Below are positions 33,669 to 43,570 of a stretch of DNA of 64,000 bases, piece by piece (the stretch's first letter is position 1; every line of letters starts with the position of its first letter). The DNA is from Saprolegnia diclina VS20 (taxonomy: Eukaryota; Oomycota; Saprolegniomycetes; Saprolegniales; Saprolegniaceae). The position numbers and the translations under genes were made by a program. Where the stretch lies: contig NW_008246071.1 of the NCBI RefSeq assembly GCF_000281045.1, positions 122,702-186,701 on the forward strand. Direction: 5' to 3'. The notes beneath the pieces are model-generated. The model was not told the DNA's origin. It saw nothing but the letters and a program-made list of their open reading frames with translations, and ran no database searches.

Positions 33669-35009
33669 ATGGCGACTTTGCACATTCTTGAAGCATGGAA
33701 GCTTCCGCGATGGCATCTGCTTGTCATGTGCACCATCGTTGCACGACGAGTTTGTTGCACTTGGGCAGGCAGGAGGACGAGGATGCATCGGAGGAGCTCG
33801 AGACGTGGTCCGTTGAGCTAAAGATAGAAAGCTCCATGAACGCTGCCGAGCTGCGCGCGATCCGCGAGGCCTTCAATGCGCGGTATGCGACCAAACGGCC
33901 GTGGCCGCTTCGCATCGCCAAGCCCGTTGTGGCGCTGCCGCCGGCCACTCTTCCTACTGCTATAACCACTACAAGTAATGCATTGGCGGCGTCTCGGCCG
34001 CCCAGCCCCGTGCGCGCGCCGCCTGTCTTTGAGAGTGTCGCCTTTTGCCTCCGCGAGACCATCAACCGTGGGTTTGGGTTCCTCTTTGACCGCATTGGTA
34101 ACTCGATGGTGGTCCTGCGTGTCGACGACGCCGCCCTCTCGCTCACGCCAGGTAGAATGACGAATGGTTGTACGCCATCGAGTCGTCTTCCGTGGTAGGC
34201 AGCGTGCTCATCTCGATTGACGGCCGTGTCGTCGATCTCGACGGGACGCAAGGGATCATCATGGACGATGCTGCGTATCCGACGGACGACGCCAAGCGCG
34301 AGGGCATCCAGCTTCAAGTGACTGCCTCCTGCCTTATCTGTCCCATCCCAAGCGCCTCGTACGATAGATGATCAACCTCTTCAAGGCCCATGGCGTCACA
34401 GCCAAAACGACGTCGACGTGTGTCGCGAGGTTCGTATCGGCGCCCATCTTGCTCGCGCAAGTCGAGAAGCTCCATCCCCGCAGTCGACTGCAGCGCTGGG
34501 GCCGCGTCTTCCTCAAGCTCGAATGCGGCTACCTCAATTGGTTCACGACCGAGGAGGCGGCCAAGGCGACGAATGTCGAGATGCTTCAGCACTCGGTCGT
34601 GTCGTTTGTCGTCGTACACTGCGACGTCACAGCGCATGGGGACGTCGGCTTTGTCGTCTCGGAGCACGCACCCGTTTCGCCCGAGCGGCCGCCAACGACC
34701 GCCGATTCTACCGAGGTAGCCATGGGCCCAGGTCAAGCGCCATTGGAACACATCGCATGCGATGACGAAGACGACGAGGACGACGAGGACAAAGAAGCAA
34801 AGGAGAATCTCGCGTTGTTGGAAGCCGCGCTGCCCAAGTCCAAGTACATTCTACCCAAGCGCGTCATTGCCAAAGCGCCGCGGTCGGCAACGTTTCGCGT
34901 GTCGTCGACCGCGCTCCGCGACGAGTGGCTGCGCCAGATTCGTGCTGCGCAGAACTTCCGCGCCGAGGACTTTATGTCTACGGATGCAGCTGTAGACGCG
35001 ACCCCGTAA
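33669..35009 (+). CDS. PDZ-like and PH-like domain protein
   Basis: Exons are 33669-33722, 33773-34151, 34199-34317 and 34368-35009, giving about 397 residues. The ATG at 33669 was preferred because splicing out 33723-33772 joins MATLHILEAWKLPRWHLL to EDEDASEELETW in frame; ATG 33695 in the second frame is an alternative. Residues near 110-200 look like a PDZ fold (FCLRETINRGFGFLFDRIG, SVLISIDGRVVDLDG). The C-terminal half resembles a PH domain (RLQRWGRVFLKLECGYLNWF, ending ALRDEWLRQIRAAQNF), with an acidic insert (CDDEDDEDDEDKEA). Probably a membrane-phosphoinositide signalling adaptor. Its last 32 bp overlap the TruB coding region on the other strand. Confidence 0.65.
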
Positions 35010-36222
35010 TCGAGTAACGTGACGCGTTGGCGTCCAGCGTCAGCGTCGTGACGCCGAGAAACACACTGCTGTCGCTGTAGACAGCGGTCGGCATGGGACT
35101 TGTTGACGGCGTCGCGTCCATGACATCGCCCAATGGCCACAGAAGCGCTTGGCCGTTGCGCCAGACACGCTCGACGGCGGGCGACATGTGAATTCGCGGC
35201 AGGTGCTGAAGGAGGGCTTCCGGTGGCGTCAACACCAAAGTTCCATCCTATCAACTGTTTAGCGATCTCGAACGCTCGGTGTGCAGCGTACCTGGACGCC
35301 GCGCTCGACTTGCTCGAGCGTCACGCTCGACTCGTGCGTGAGGCCGTTGCTGCGTGTGCGGTGGAGCGCGGCGAGCGTCGCGCCGGCGGGGATGTCGCCG
35401 TTCTGCACGAGAAGCACCTCGCCGCACTCGCGCGCAATCGACCGGATGTACGTGCCCTCGCTGCAGTCGACCGAGATCGTCGCCTGCAGTGCCAGCGATC
35501 ATTGAGGCCGTGTACATGGCGGGAGAAGAGGGACCTCGGGGTAGTCGCCGGGCGTAAATGTGTGCAGCTGAATGCTATTGACCGTCACGTGCCGCAGGGG
35601 CACGTCCTCCAGCGTCGCCTGAGCATGATGAGCAAATGGCGCTGTATACGATAGAGCTCGTACTTTGCCGGTGCGGGCCAAGTGGTAAAGCCGCTCGCCG
35701 TCGACGCGGATCGCGCTGACCACCGGCGGGCGCTGGATGATGTTGCCGACAAACCTAGGCGTCGTCATGTTGCATGCAGAAGCTGTAGGGACGGAAGCGC
35801 ACCCTCGAAGTGCAGCCTCGACGCGGGCGTGTGTCAGCTCGGGCACAGGGCACTCGAGGAGAACGATGCTACAACAAGAGGTGGCTGGATCAGCTCGGTT
35901 GCATGGCGCTGGCGGCGACGCACCCCGTAATGTCGTCCGAGTCGGTCGTCACGCCGAACCGGATCGTCCCGTCGTAGGCCTTGGCCTTGTGCAAGAACTA
36001 CGCGCCATGGGCTTGGATAAGATGCGGTCGATGCCGTCGAAGGACCTGGATGAACTTGGTCGCGCGGTTCACAGCGATCGGGAGGACGCCCGTGGCCATC
36101 GGATCGAGCGTTCCTGCGTGGCCAATGTGCTTGGTCTTGAGGAGGTAGCGCAGCTTGGCGACGCACGCGTGCGACGTCATGCCCTTTGGCTTGCACAGGT
36201 TCAGGAAGCCATGCTCGAGCAT
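34978..36222 (-). CDS. TRUB: tRNA pseudouridine synthase, TruB/Pus4 family
   Basis: TruB makes pseudouridine 55 in the T-loop of tRNAs. Seven exons (minus): 36222-36046, 35997-35924, 35868-35803, 35754-35664, 35618-35535, 35483-35292 and 35247-34978, about 317 residues, with introns of 44-55 nt. Motifs in order: [17 protein letters not shown], catalytic Asp in [50 protein letters not shown] and [17 protein letters not shown], then LHRTRSNGL. The C-terminal exon after 35247 is poorly conserved. An upstream non-ATG extension is possible because the ATG follows a GCGCAG that could be an acceptor. The 3' end overlaps the PDZ-PH coding end. Confidence 0.92.
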
Positions 36223-36303
36223 CCTGCGCAATGGACGGTCAGATAATCAATGGCAAGGATGAAAACACCCAACTTTGACCAAGATACGCCAAAACGAGAG
36301 GTT

Positions 36304-37332
36304 TTATTGTTCGGGTTCCTGCTTGCTAGTACTGTTGGCATCCGACTTGCCACGCCCACGACGGCCACGGCCCGTCGACGGTCGACCGTCCCGCTCGCCG
36401 TCTTGCTTGGCTTCACCATTGGTCGGCGCCGTGTCGGGTCGGGGAACACGGATGTTCCGCCGCGGCGCCCGCTCGCTCTTGGCCGGCGTGGCATCGGCTT
36501 CGGCCGCCGTGGCGTCGTTGCTCGCAGCAGCCAGTTGGGCAGGCTGGGTCGAACCACGGCGCGATCCACGACGTGCCGGTCGATCGACAGGTGTGCCATT
36601 TGCCGTGCTGCCCGAATGTTCACCAACCGAGCTACGCTCGTTCGATTGCTTTCGGGGCTTGCGCGATTGACTGCCCTTCTTCAAGGCGACTTCTGGAGCA
36701 GCACCATCGTCAACAGCACTATCATCCACGGGTACCGGATCTGCCAAAGCCCGAGGCTTCTTGTCGCGTCGCTTCTTGGGCGCCGGTGTCTTCTCTTCGA
36801 CGGCCTCGGGCAACGGAGTTGTCTCTTCCATGTCCGGCGTGGCGATGGCCTGTCGTGCTGGGTGGGGCTTGCGGTGCTTGGAGGCGCCATTCGACGGCGA
36901 TGGTGTGTTATTCTTCTGGGGCTCGCGGGCCATCTGGCGCGGCGACAAGGGCTGCGTGTAGCTGGCGTCCGCCGTGTTGATCTTGGTTGCATCCGTGCTG
37001 AGGTGAATCGAAATCGCCGAAACACGCTGGGGCACCTTGACCACGTCGAGACCTTCTTCCAGAGGCTCGTAGATCTCTTCGATGCTGACAGTCGAAATGT
37101 GGACCACCGAGTGCACACCCGCCAGCGTCGACTTCACCATCTCGGCCACAGTCACGGCGTTGACGATGGCCGTGTCGTGGGCGGTCACGACGACAGGGCC
37201 GTTCCGCAGCAGCTTCTTCACGATCGCGAGGTACTTCTTCTTGTCGTGGTATCCACGAGCGAGCTCGCCGACAAGGACTTCGTTGGGCGCAGAGGGCTTG
37301 GTCGTCGGCTTGGCCTTGCGGTACTTGTCCAT
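36304..37332 (-). CDS. Alba-domain nucleic-acid-binding protein with basic RG-rich tail
   Basis: Single exon, about 342 residues from ATG 37332. Residues 15-110 form an Alba fold (NEVLVGELARGYHDKKKYL, then AHDTAIVNAVTVAEMV and VVKVPQRVSAISIHLS), as in eukaryotic Alba/RPP20-RPP25 proteins that bind RNA or DNA. The rest is disordered, with KKRRDKKPR and Arg-Gly clusters (RRGSRRGS, GRGRRGRG) that favour RNA binding. In protists such Alba-RGG proteins act in mRNA control; that role is inferred. Two CCGGAT motifs (37374-37379 and 37453-37461) lie 42-130 bp upstream. Confidence 0.85.
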   Translation of the reverse strand: MDKYRKAKPTTKPSAPNEVLVGELARGYHDKKKYLAIVKKLLRNGPVVVTAHDTAIVNAVTVAEMVKSTLAGVHSVVHISTVSIEEIYEPLEEGLDVVKVPQRVSAISIHLSTDATKINTADASYTQPLSPRQMAREPQKNNTPSPSNGASKHRKPHPARQAIATPDMEETTPLPEAVEEKTPAPKKRRDKKPRALADPVPVDDSAVDDGAAPEVALKKGSQSRKPRKQSNERSSVGEHSGSTANGTPVDRPARRGSRRGSTQPAQLAAASNDATAAEADATPAKSERAPRRNIRVPRPDTAPTNGEAKQDGERDGRPSTGRGRRGRGKSDANSTSKQEPEQ

Positions 37333-37716
37333 CGCGTCCGTCCTCACAAAATGGTTTGTCCCTTCGCTCCCTGCCGGATAAACAGTCCACCCTGTTCATG
37401 AATAGCTTTCTTTTTGTATACAGCAACGGGGCATAGATGATTGGCTGCTTTGTATCCGGATGAAAGATTGGAATCAAACGTCTTCTTATTTGTATGCAAT
37501 ACTTGGCCCAAGCTAATGGTTGTTTTCGGCATGCCGCGGCAAGGGTGCCACTTTTTCGAGTCCGATGCCGAAAAGAGAGTGGGAGAGTGAAGAGAGAGGA
37601 TACTCATCTTACGTGGCAGCCTGGGCAGCGCTGAAATTTGCGCTCCAATGACACTGACAATTTCAGCACGTTTGGTCGCAAACTGCCGTATATTCGCTCT
37701 ACTTACTATCTAGACG

Positions 37717-38439
37717 ATGGCTACGGGAGAACTAGTACCATCCCTCGAGGTCGCAGAGTCCATGAGGAGCCAAGAGAGTCCATGAGGAGCCAAGAGAGTA
37801 CGCACCTCCTAAAAATACCAAAAGGCACCGGCGGTTAGCAAACTGGTGGGTGGTCGTGACACTGTCCAGTACGACAATATGATCAAGCACAACGTAGCAA
37901 TAAGCTACTCGCGCGCCGACATTCCGGAGCTGCAGAGCAAGATTGAGCAAGCCAAGCAGGTCGTCGCGGATCGCTACGCCAAGGTTAGCGCTCTTGAGGC
38001 GCAGAACGCTGCGAGCCAAGCCAAAATCCAGCAGCTTGAGAAGGACGCCGAATCGGTCGCACTTCTCAAGGAAGAGGCGATGCTCGGGCGACACAAGCTG
38101 CAGCGCCGCTTCTCTGATGTCGGTGGCCACGAAGAGACGCTCAAAATACTCATTTCAGCGCTTGCAGAGACGAAAGCGGAGGTCGCTCGCTTGCGCCGTA
38201 CGACGCCTCCTGTGATAGGCGACCAACTCACGTGGTATTGGCTCTTAGAGGAGAAGGCGCATTTGGTCAACGGTCGAAAAGACATGGAGAAGGAGGTAGC
38301 GGGCCTTCAGGGCGCTATCGCCAAGTCCCAAGCCAAGAGCGAGTCGTACAAACAAGTGTACAACCAGGTAGTGACCAAGCAGCGGGACGTGGAGGCCAAG
38401 CTGCACCAGATCGCGACCTTCTTGACGGCCACAACATAA
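37717..38439 (+). CDS. Coiled-coil protein of unknown function
   Basis: The main exon (37839-38439) encodes a continuous coiled coil (IEQAKQVVADRYAKVSALEA, ETLKILISALAETKAEVARL) with a short linker around TTPPVIGDQLTWYWLLEEK. A first exon 37717-37757 (MATGELVPSLEVA) joins in phase if the donor at 37758 is used, giving 213 residues and an 81-nt intron. Otherwise translation could start at ATG 37879. A 20-bp tandem duplication lies inside that intron and duplicates the donor-like GAGTCC. No family recognised. Confidence 0.5.
37756..37798 (+). repeat. 20-bp tandem duplication at a splice donor
   Basis: The unit GAGTCCATGAGGAGCCAAGA occurs twice head to tail and is followed by GAGTAC. It changes frame by 20 nt, so it is tolerated only if the copies are intronic or if the gene starts downstream. 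Confidence 0.7.
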
Positions 38440-39278
38440 TCAGAAGTAGTGGATAGTTTTTTTGGTTTATGGTTTATCGTCGACAATCGACCTCATAAGT
38501 TATCGTTGATGGTGTGTGCTTTTTCTATAACGACAGCGCACGTAGAGCGCCGTCATTTCAAACAAAAGCAAGTTGGTTTCGGCGGAATATAAGTTTTAAC
38601 CGGAGTCCGTGCGATGGTGGCGCAGAACCACCGGGCGAATTCGCCAACGTGTTTTAGTATCTGCTACTAGTATGTCGCTGATGAGAATGTACGATACCTT
38701 TCCAAGACAACAATCAGTCGGGCGCTGTTCGTCATCTAACTATAGAAGCATCGCGGGGTCGCTATGGCATTACTTTTGACCGCTTGGTACAGGTTGGATT
38801 CACCAGGCGGAGATACCGAATGCACGTTCGTTCTCTTGCTCGCTACGACTACGGGATCTACTCGCTCCGACTACGGGATCTACTCGCTCCGACTACGGGA
38901 TCTACTCGCTACGGCCGTAAAATCGACGAATGAGATGGAGGTGCCGAGGCAAAAACCAACGTCCCCATCCTGACCAACCACTGTTTGTCCGGAAAAACTC
39001 CGGGGTTGGCCGCTCGAATCGGAGGTGGTGCAGCAAGAAGAGACGCTCGCTGCAATCGAGACACGGGCTGCTGGGGCTCGAGTGGGGTGGGCTTGCTCAT
39101 CGCGAAGAGCATTTTCGGTTTGATGCAGCGCAATGCGCGTCATATTCTGCAGTTCCCTGGATCGAGACTGATGGTTAGCACAGAAGACGGCGTGTGTATT
39201 ACGATAGCACTGCATCGGTAAGGATGCTGTGCCGCCAATAAGCCCGTCGGCGTCTGCATATGGCCTACTGTGTACACT
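38440..39278. other. Gap without a supported gene
   Basis: 839 bp between the coiled-coil gene and uS9m. It holds the 22-bp minisatellite listed separately and otherwise only weak ORFs; a 111-codon minus ORF (39215-38880) runs through the minisatellite and has no domain. Confidence 0.4.
38839..38914. repeat. 22-bp minisatellite, about 3.5 copies
   Basis: Units CTCGCTMCGACTACGGGATCTA run at 38839-38860, 38861-38882 and 38883-38904, with a partial fourth unit to 38914. The only difference is A or C at the seventh base. Confidence 0.9.
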
Positions 39279-39992
39279 CTATCTCTTAACCCACTGAAAT
39301 TGCTTGCGCGCCTTCTTCTGACCGGGCTTCTTGCGTTCGACCATTCTCGGGTCACGCGTCATGAAGCCAGCCTTCTTGAGCGGCGCGCGGTTGTCCGGGT
39401 TATACTTCTCCAGCGCGCGACTGATGCCGTGGCGCACGGCGCCGGCCTGGCCGCTGAGGCCACCGCCGCGGACGTTGGCCATCACGTCGAAGTGACCGAG
39501 GCGCTTGATCTCGAGGAACGGAAGGAGGAGCTCGTGGCGGTGCGTGTCGCGCGTAAAGTAGTCGACCATGTCCATCTTGTTGATGCGGACCGTGCCCTTG
39601 CCCTCTTCGGCGGCGGGCTTGATCCACACACGCGCATTGCTCGTCTTGCGGCGGCCCGTGCCATACGCACGGCCAAGCTCGTCAATCTCGACAACGCGCG
39701 TGATCTGGAGCGCAGCGTGCGCTTCCTGGCGCTTGCGGCGCGCCTCGAGCTTCTCTTCTTCCTTGAGGTCGATGACCGTGCGGACGGCCTGGAGCCACGT
39801 CGCGGTACCATCCTCCGTCGCCGCGTCGAGGTCGCCGTTGAAGCCGAGCCACGTGTCCGGGTCGGTCTCGTCGTCGTCTTCGACAGGCGTCTTGCTGTCG
39901 TCGCCCTTGGCGCTCGTCGAGAAGGCTGCGCTGGTCACGCGCACCACGGGGCGCGCGGTCAGGCGCAAGCCGGCCACCGCTCGAGCCAACAT
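39279..39992 (-). CDS. MRPS9: Mitochondrial ribosomal protein uS9
   Basis: uS9 contacts P-site tRNA in the small subunit through its basic C-terminus. ATG 39992 gives about 237 residues with a presequence (MLARAVAGLRLTARPVVRV, SAAFSTSA) pointing to mitochondria; upstream ATGs at 40022 and 40052 are in frame. The family core shows AYGTGRRKTSNARVWIKP, then DVMANVRGGGLSGQAGAVRH, GISRALEKYNPDNR and LKKAGFMTRDPRMVERKKPG, ending KARKQFQWVKR as in bacterial S9 (usually FSKR). Single exon. Confidence 0.93.
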   Translation of the reverse strand: MLARAVAGLRLTARPVVRVTSAAFSTSAKGDDSKTPVEDDDETDPDTWLGFNGDLDAATEDGTATWLQAVRTVIDLKEEEKLEARRKRQEAHAALQITRVVEIDELGRAYGTGRRKTSNARVWIKPAAEEGKGTVRINKMDMVDYFTRDTHRHELLLPFLEIKRLGHFDVMANVRGGGLSGQAGAVRHGISRALEKYNPDNRAPLKKAGFMTRDPRMVERKKPGQKKARKQFQWVKR

Positions 39993-40465
39993 CGCAACTT
40001 GAAATCGAGGTTTGTGGGGCATTCGAATGGTCAAAAGAAACCAGCCAATCACAGGAGACGGCTAAACGCACGCCTCTTTAGCCCGCGACGCGCTCGATCC
40101 TCACTGCTCGCTCGCTGCGATCGTATCTCGGCATGGCTCGCCAGATACAAGGCCAAGGTACACGGTTGCGCAGGTTGCAGTGCGCGGTGCCCGTCGTCGG
40201 CGAGCGCGTCCAAGGGTATCCCGTCCTGGGCAGTGTAGCAAGGCGGCGGCGGGAAAACCTCTTACAATGAATATCGCGCCCAAGAGGTTGCGCACGTGAA
40301 ATTACTGGAGGTGGCGCCGTTCAGTCTACAGAGGGAGCAGAATTTTGTTTTTTAATGACGGGGTTTTAGGTGTGAAGAAGTATATTTTTATTGCGCATGT
40401 TCAGTTAGAAGAGGGAATATTGGGCTTGTCCCGGTTGCCATTGATTGCCCCATTTCCAAGCGACC
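39993..40465. promoter_or_regulatory. Divergent region between uS9m and eIF3c
   Basis: 473 bp with no supported gene. It is AT-rich towards 40340-40400. No strong CCGGAT palindrome is present, only CCCGGTT near 40431. Confidence 0.3.
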
Positions 40466-43411
40466 ATGGCGAGCAAGTTCTGGGGCGGGTCGTCCTCCGA
40501 GTCGGACAGCGGTAGCGAGAGCTCGAGCTCGAGCGAAGTCGATGTGAAGATCGCTGCCAACCGCTGGGCGGTGGACTCGGACTCGGACTCGGATGAGGAC
40601 GTCCGCGTCGTCGTCTCGGCCAAGGACAAGGCGCTGGCGGCGCTCCAGACGGCGTGCGCGCTCATCACCAACTTCCTCAAGATCAACGACTGGAGCAAGA
40701 TCCAGGGCGAGTTCGATGTCATGGCCAAGACCATGGACAATGCCAAGGCCAAGCAGGCCATCCAGGCCAACGGGTACCCCAAGTACTACATCCGCGTCAT
40801 GGCGCAGCTCGAAGATGCGATGACGACGTCGCTCAAGAACAAGTCGGACAAGAAGATGAGCAAGGAAAACTCCAAGGCGCTTATCCGCATGAAGGGCAAG
40901 ATCAAGAAGCACAACGAAGCCATTGTCAAGCAGCTCGAGGAGTACCGTGCCGACCCGTCGGCCTTTGAGAGCGAGCCCGAGAGCAGCTCGTCGAGCGACT
41001 CGAGCTCCGACTCGGACTCCGACTCGGACAAGGACAGCGACGATGACTCGGACGACGATGACTCGGAGAAGGACAGTGCCTCGGACGATTCGGACAAGTC
41101 CTCTGGCAAGTCGTCGGACGACAAGGACTCGGACGACGACGACTCGGACGACGATGATAACTCGGACAACTGGGCCTCGAGCTCGAGCTCGAGCTCGTCG
41201 TCTGACGACGACGACGCCAATGTCAACCTCCTCAAGGGCCGTGCGCGTTGGTTGAAGGCGACCCCTGCCGTGAACACGAAGGGCCCTAAGGTCAAGGGCC
41301 CCAAGGCGCCCCGTGCCGAGAAGGTCAAGGTCGTCGCCGAGGCCAAGAAGCCTGCGGCTGAAGAAGACCTCAAGCTCTCCAAGAGCGGCTTTGACAAGAA
41401 GATCAAGGAGGTCATCGCCCTCCGCGGTAAGCGCGGTACGGACATTGGTGAGCAGCTCTCGGCGCTCCGCAAGCTCGTCCAGTACTCTCGCCGCCTCGGC
41501 CCCGCCCGTGAGCTCACGGCCACCATGTACATGGTCGGTGCCACGATGTTTGACACGTCGAGCAAGATCGACAAGGTGCTCTCGACGCGCCTCTGGAAGC
41601 AGGCACACAGCGACATGCAGACGATCCTGGACCTCCTCGAGAAGAACGCGGGCTTTACGCTCGCGCCGCTCACGTCCGAGGACCAGGCCGACATCATCCG
41701 CGTCACGGCGTCGCGCAACAACGCCGACGCGAATGCTGACGACGAGGAAGACGACGACTCTGTCGCGGACCACCTCCCGGTCGCTGGCTCCAAGGGCGTC
41801 ATCAAGGTCTCGGGTGACCTTGCCGCGTTCATCGAGCGCCTCACGGACGAATACACCAAGAGCCTTCAGCAGATGGACCCGCACACGGCCGAGTACATTG
41901 CGCGCCTCTACGACGAAGCGCTCCTCTCGGAGCTCGCTCGCCGCGTCCAGGCCTACTACGTGCGCATCACCGACTTTGTCCGCGCGGCTGCCGTTGCGCT
42001 CATCCGCGCCGAACTCATGTACTACAAGCACGAGTCGATCGCGTCGGCGCTTCACGTGTCGAACGCCAAGCGCGCCAAGTACGGCGAGCCTGCCCTTTTG
42101 CACCCGGCGTCCGAGTCGACGACCGCCAAGGCCGTGCCCATCAAGGAGTACAACCCGTCGCTCGTGCACCCGGCGTCGATCCTCGGCCAGCCGACGGTCG
42201 AGGTTGCGCCGCTTGACATTGAGAACGAGCTCAACGACCTCTGCCTCTTTGTGTACAAGCACGCGGACGACCGCAGCAAGACGCGCGCGATGCTGTGCCA
42301 CATTTACCACCACGCGGTCCACGACCGGTTCCACGAAGCGCGCGACTTGCTCCTCATGTCGCACTTGCAGGAGACGATCGTGCACACGGACATTGCGACG
42401 CAGATCCTCTTCAACCGCATGATGGCGCAGCTCGGCTTGTGCGCCTTCCGCTCGGGCTTGATGTGGGAAGCGCATGCGTGCCTCTCGGAGATCTGCACGG
42501 GCTCCAAGACCAAGGAGCTCCTCGCGCAGGGCCTCGCGTCGTTCCGCCACCAGGAGCGCGACCCGGACCAGGAACGCCTCGAGCGCCGCCGCCAGGTGCC
42601 GTACCACATGCACATCAACTTGGAGCTGCTTGAGCTCTGCCACTTGACGTCGGCCATGCTGCTTGAAGTGCCCAACATGGTGCTCTCGCGCACCCAGGAC
42701 CGTCGCCGCGTCATCTCCAAGGCCTTCCGCAAGCTCCTCGAGTTCCACGACCGCCTCGTGTTTGCGGGCCCGCCCGAGAACACGCGCGACCACATTGTGT
42801 CGGCGGCCAAGGCCATGGCCCAGGGCAACTGGCAGTACAGCAAGGAGCTCATCTGCGGCCTCGCAGTTTGGGACCTCTTCCCCGGCGCCGGTGTCTCGGA
42901 GCGCGTCAAGGCCATGGTTCAGCAGAAGATCCAGGTCGAAGCGCTTCGCTCGTACCTCATGGCCTTCTCGGATGCGTACGAGGCGCTCAACCTCGCGCAG
43001 CTCTGCGCCATGTTTGGCCTTGACTCGAAGACCGTCCACAGCGTCGTGTCCAAGATGATGATCAACGAAGAGCTCCAGGGTGCGTGGGATCAGGGCTCGC
43101 AGTCGATCGTGCTGCACAAGGTCGAGCGCACGCGTCTCCAGCTGCTCGCGCTCCAGCTTTCGGACAAGATTGGCACGCTCGTCGAAAACAACGAGCGCAT
43201 GATGGACTTGCGCTCGGCGGCGCTGAGCACCAAGGACGAGGCCTCGAATGCGGGCAACCGCCGCCCGAACGACAACCGCAGCGCCAACAACGCGCGGCCC
43301 AACAACGCCAAGGGCAACTCGAACGCGATGCGCGGCAACAGCAACAACAACAGCAACAGCACCGCGACCAACACCAAGGGCACGAGCAAAGCCACGAGCA
43401 AGCGGTGGTAA
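40466..43411 (+). CDS. EIF3C: Translation initiation factor eIF3 subunit c
   Basis: eIF3c is a core PCI subunit of eIF3 that binds eIF1, eIF5 and the 40S subunit. Single exon of 981 residues, beginning MASKFWGGSSSESDSGSES, which matches the family start (SRFF/KFW plus acidic Ser tract). A very acidic Ser-Asp tract spans about residues 165-260, followed by LLKGRARWLK. Later family blocks include GTDIGEQLSALRKLVQYSRR, HIYHHAVHDRFHEARDLLLMSH, YNRMM-like LFNRMMAQLGLCAFR and the PCI region (LAQLCAMFGLDSKTVHSVVSKMM, ELQGAWDQ). The tail is Asn-rich and basic. An AATAAA at 43432-43437 may be the polyadenylation signal. Confidence 0.96.
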   Translation: MASKFWGGSSSESDSGSESSSSSEVDVKIAANRWAVDSDSDSDEDVRVVVSAKDKALAALQTACALITNFLKINDWSKIQGEFDVMAKTMDNAKAKQAIQANGYPKYYIRVMAQLEDAMTTSLKNKSDKKMSKENSKALIRMKGKIKKHNEAIVKQLEEYRADPSAFESEPESSSSSDSSSDSDSDSDKDSDDDSDDDDSEKDSASDDSDKSSGKSSDDKDSDDDDSDDDDNSDNWASSSSSSSSSDDDDANVNLLKGRARWLKATPAVNTKGPKVKGPKAPRAEKVKVVAEAKKPAAEEDLKLSKSGFDKKIKEVIALRGKRGTDIGEQLSALRKLVQYSRRLGPARELTATMYMVGATMFDTSSKIDKVLSTRLWKQAHSDMQTILDLLEKNAGFTLAPLTSEDQADIIRVTASRNNADANADDEEDDDSVADHLPVAGSKGVIKVSGDLAAFIERLTDEYTKSLQQMDPHTAEYIARLYDEALLSELARRVQAYYVRITDFVRAAAVALIRAELMYYKHESIASALHVSNAKRAKYGEPALLHPASESTTAKAVPIKEYNPSLVHPASILGQPTVEVAPLDIENELNDLCLFVYKHADDRSKTRAMLCHIYHHAVHDRFHEARDLLLMSHLQETIVHTDIATQILFNRMMAQLGLCAFRSGLMWEAHACLSEICTGSKTKELLAQGLASFRHQERDPDQERLERRRQVPYHMHINLELLELCHLTSAMLLEVPNMVLSRTQDRRRVISKAFRKLLEFHDRLVFAGPPENTRDHIVSAAKAMAQGNWQYSKELICGLAVWDLFPGAGVSERVKAMVQQKIQVEALRSYLMAFSDAYEALNLAQLCAMFGLDSKTVHSVVSKMMINEELQGAWDQGSQSIVLHKVERTRLQLLALQLSDKIGTLVENNERMMDLRSAALSTKDEASNAGNRRPNDNRSANNARPNNAKGNSNAMRGNSNNNSNSTATNTKGTSKATSKRW

Positions 43412-43570
43412 ACAGTCGACTAGCAGCAGGCAATAAACTAAGAAGAATTCAATTTTATTCAGTGCATTTTGGACCTGCCGCCACCGCGTCTTCTCCCTTC
43501 GTCACGCGCCGCGAGCTTGCATTTGGTGTGGGCAGCATTCGATGCTGCAGCCATCAAGTCTGTACTTGAT

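Noticed and set aside
40388-43117. 909-codon open frame on the minus strand
   Set aside because: It is the antisense of eIF3c, which has clear family motifs. Long antisense frames arise from the GC-rich third positions and rarity of T/A-starting antisense stops.
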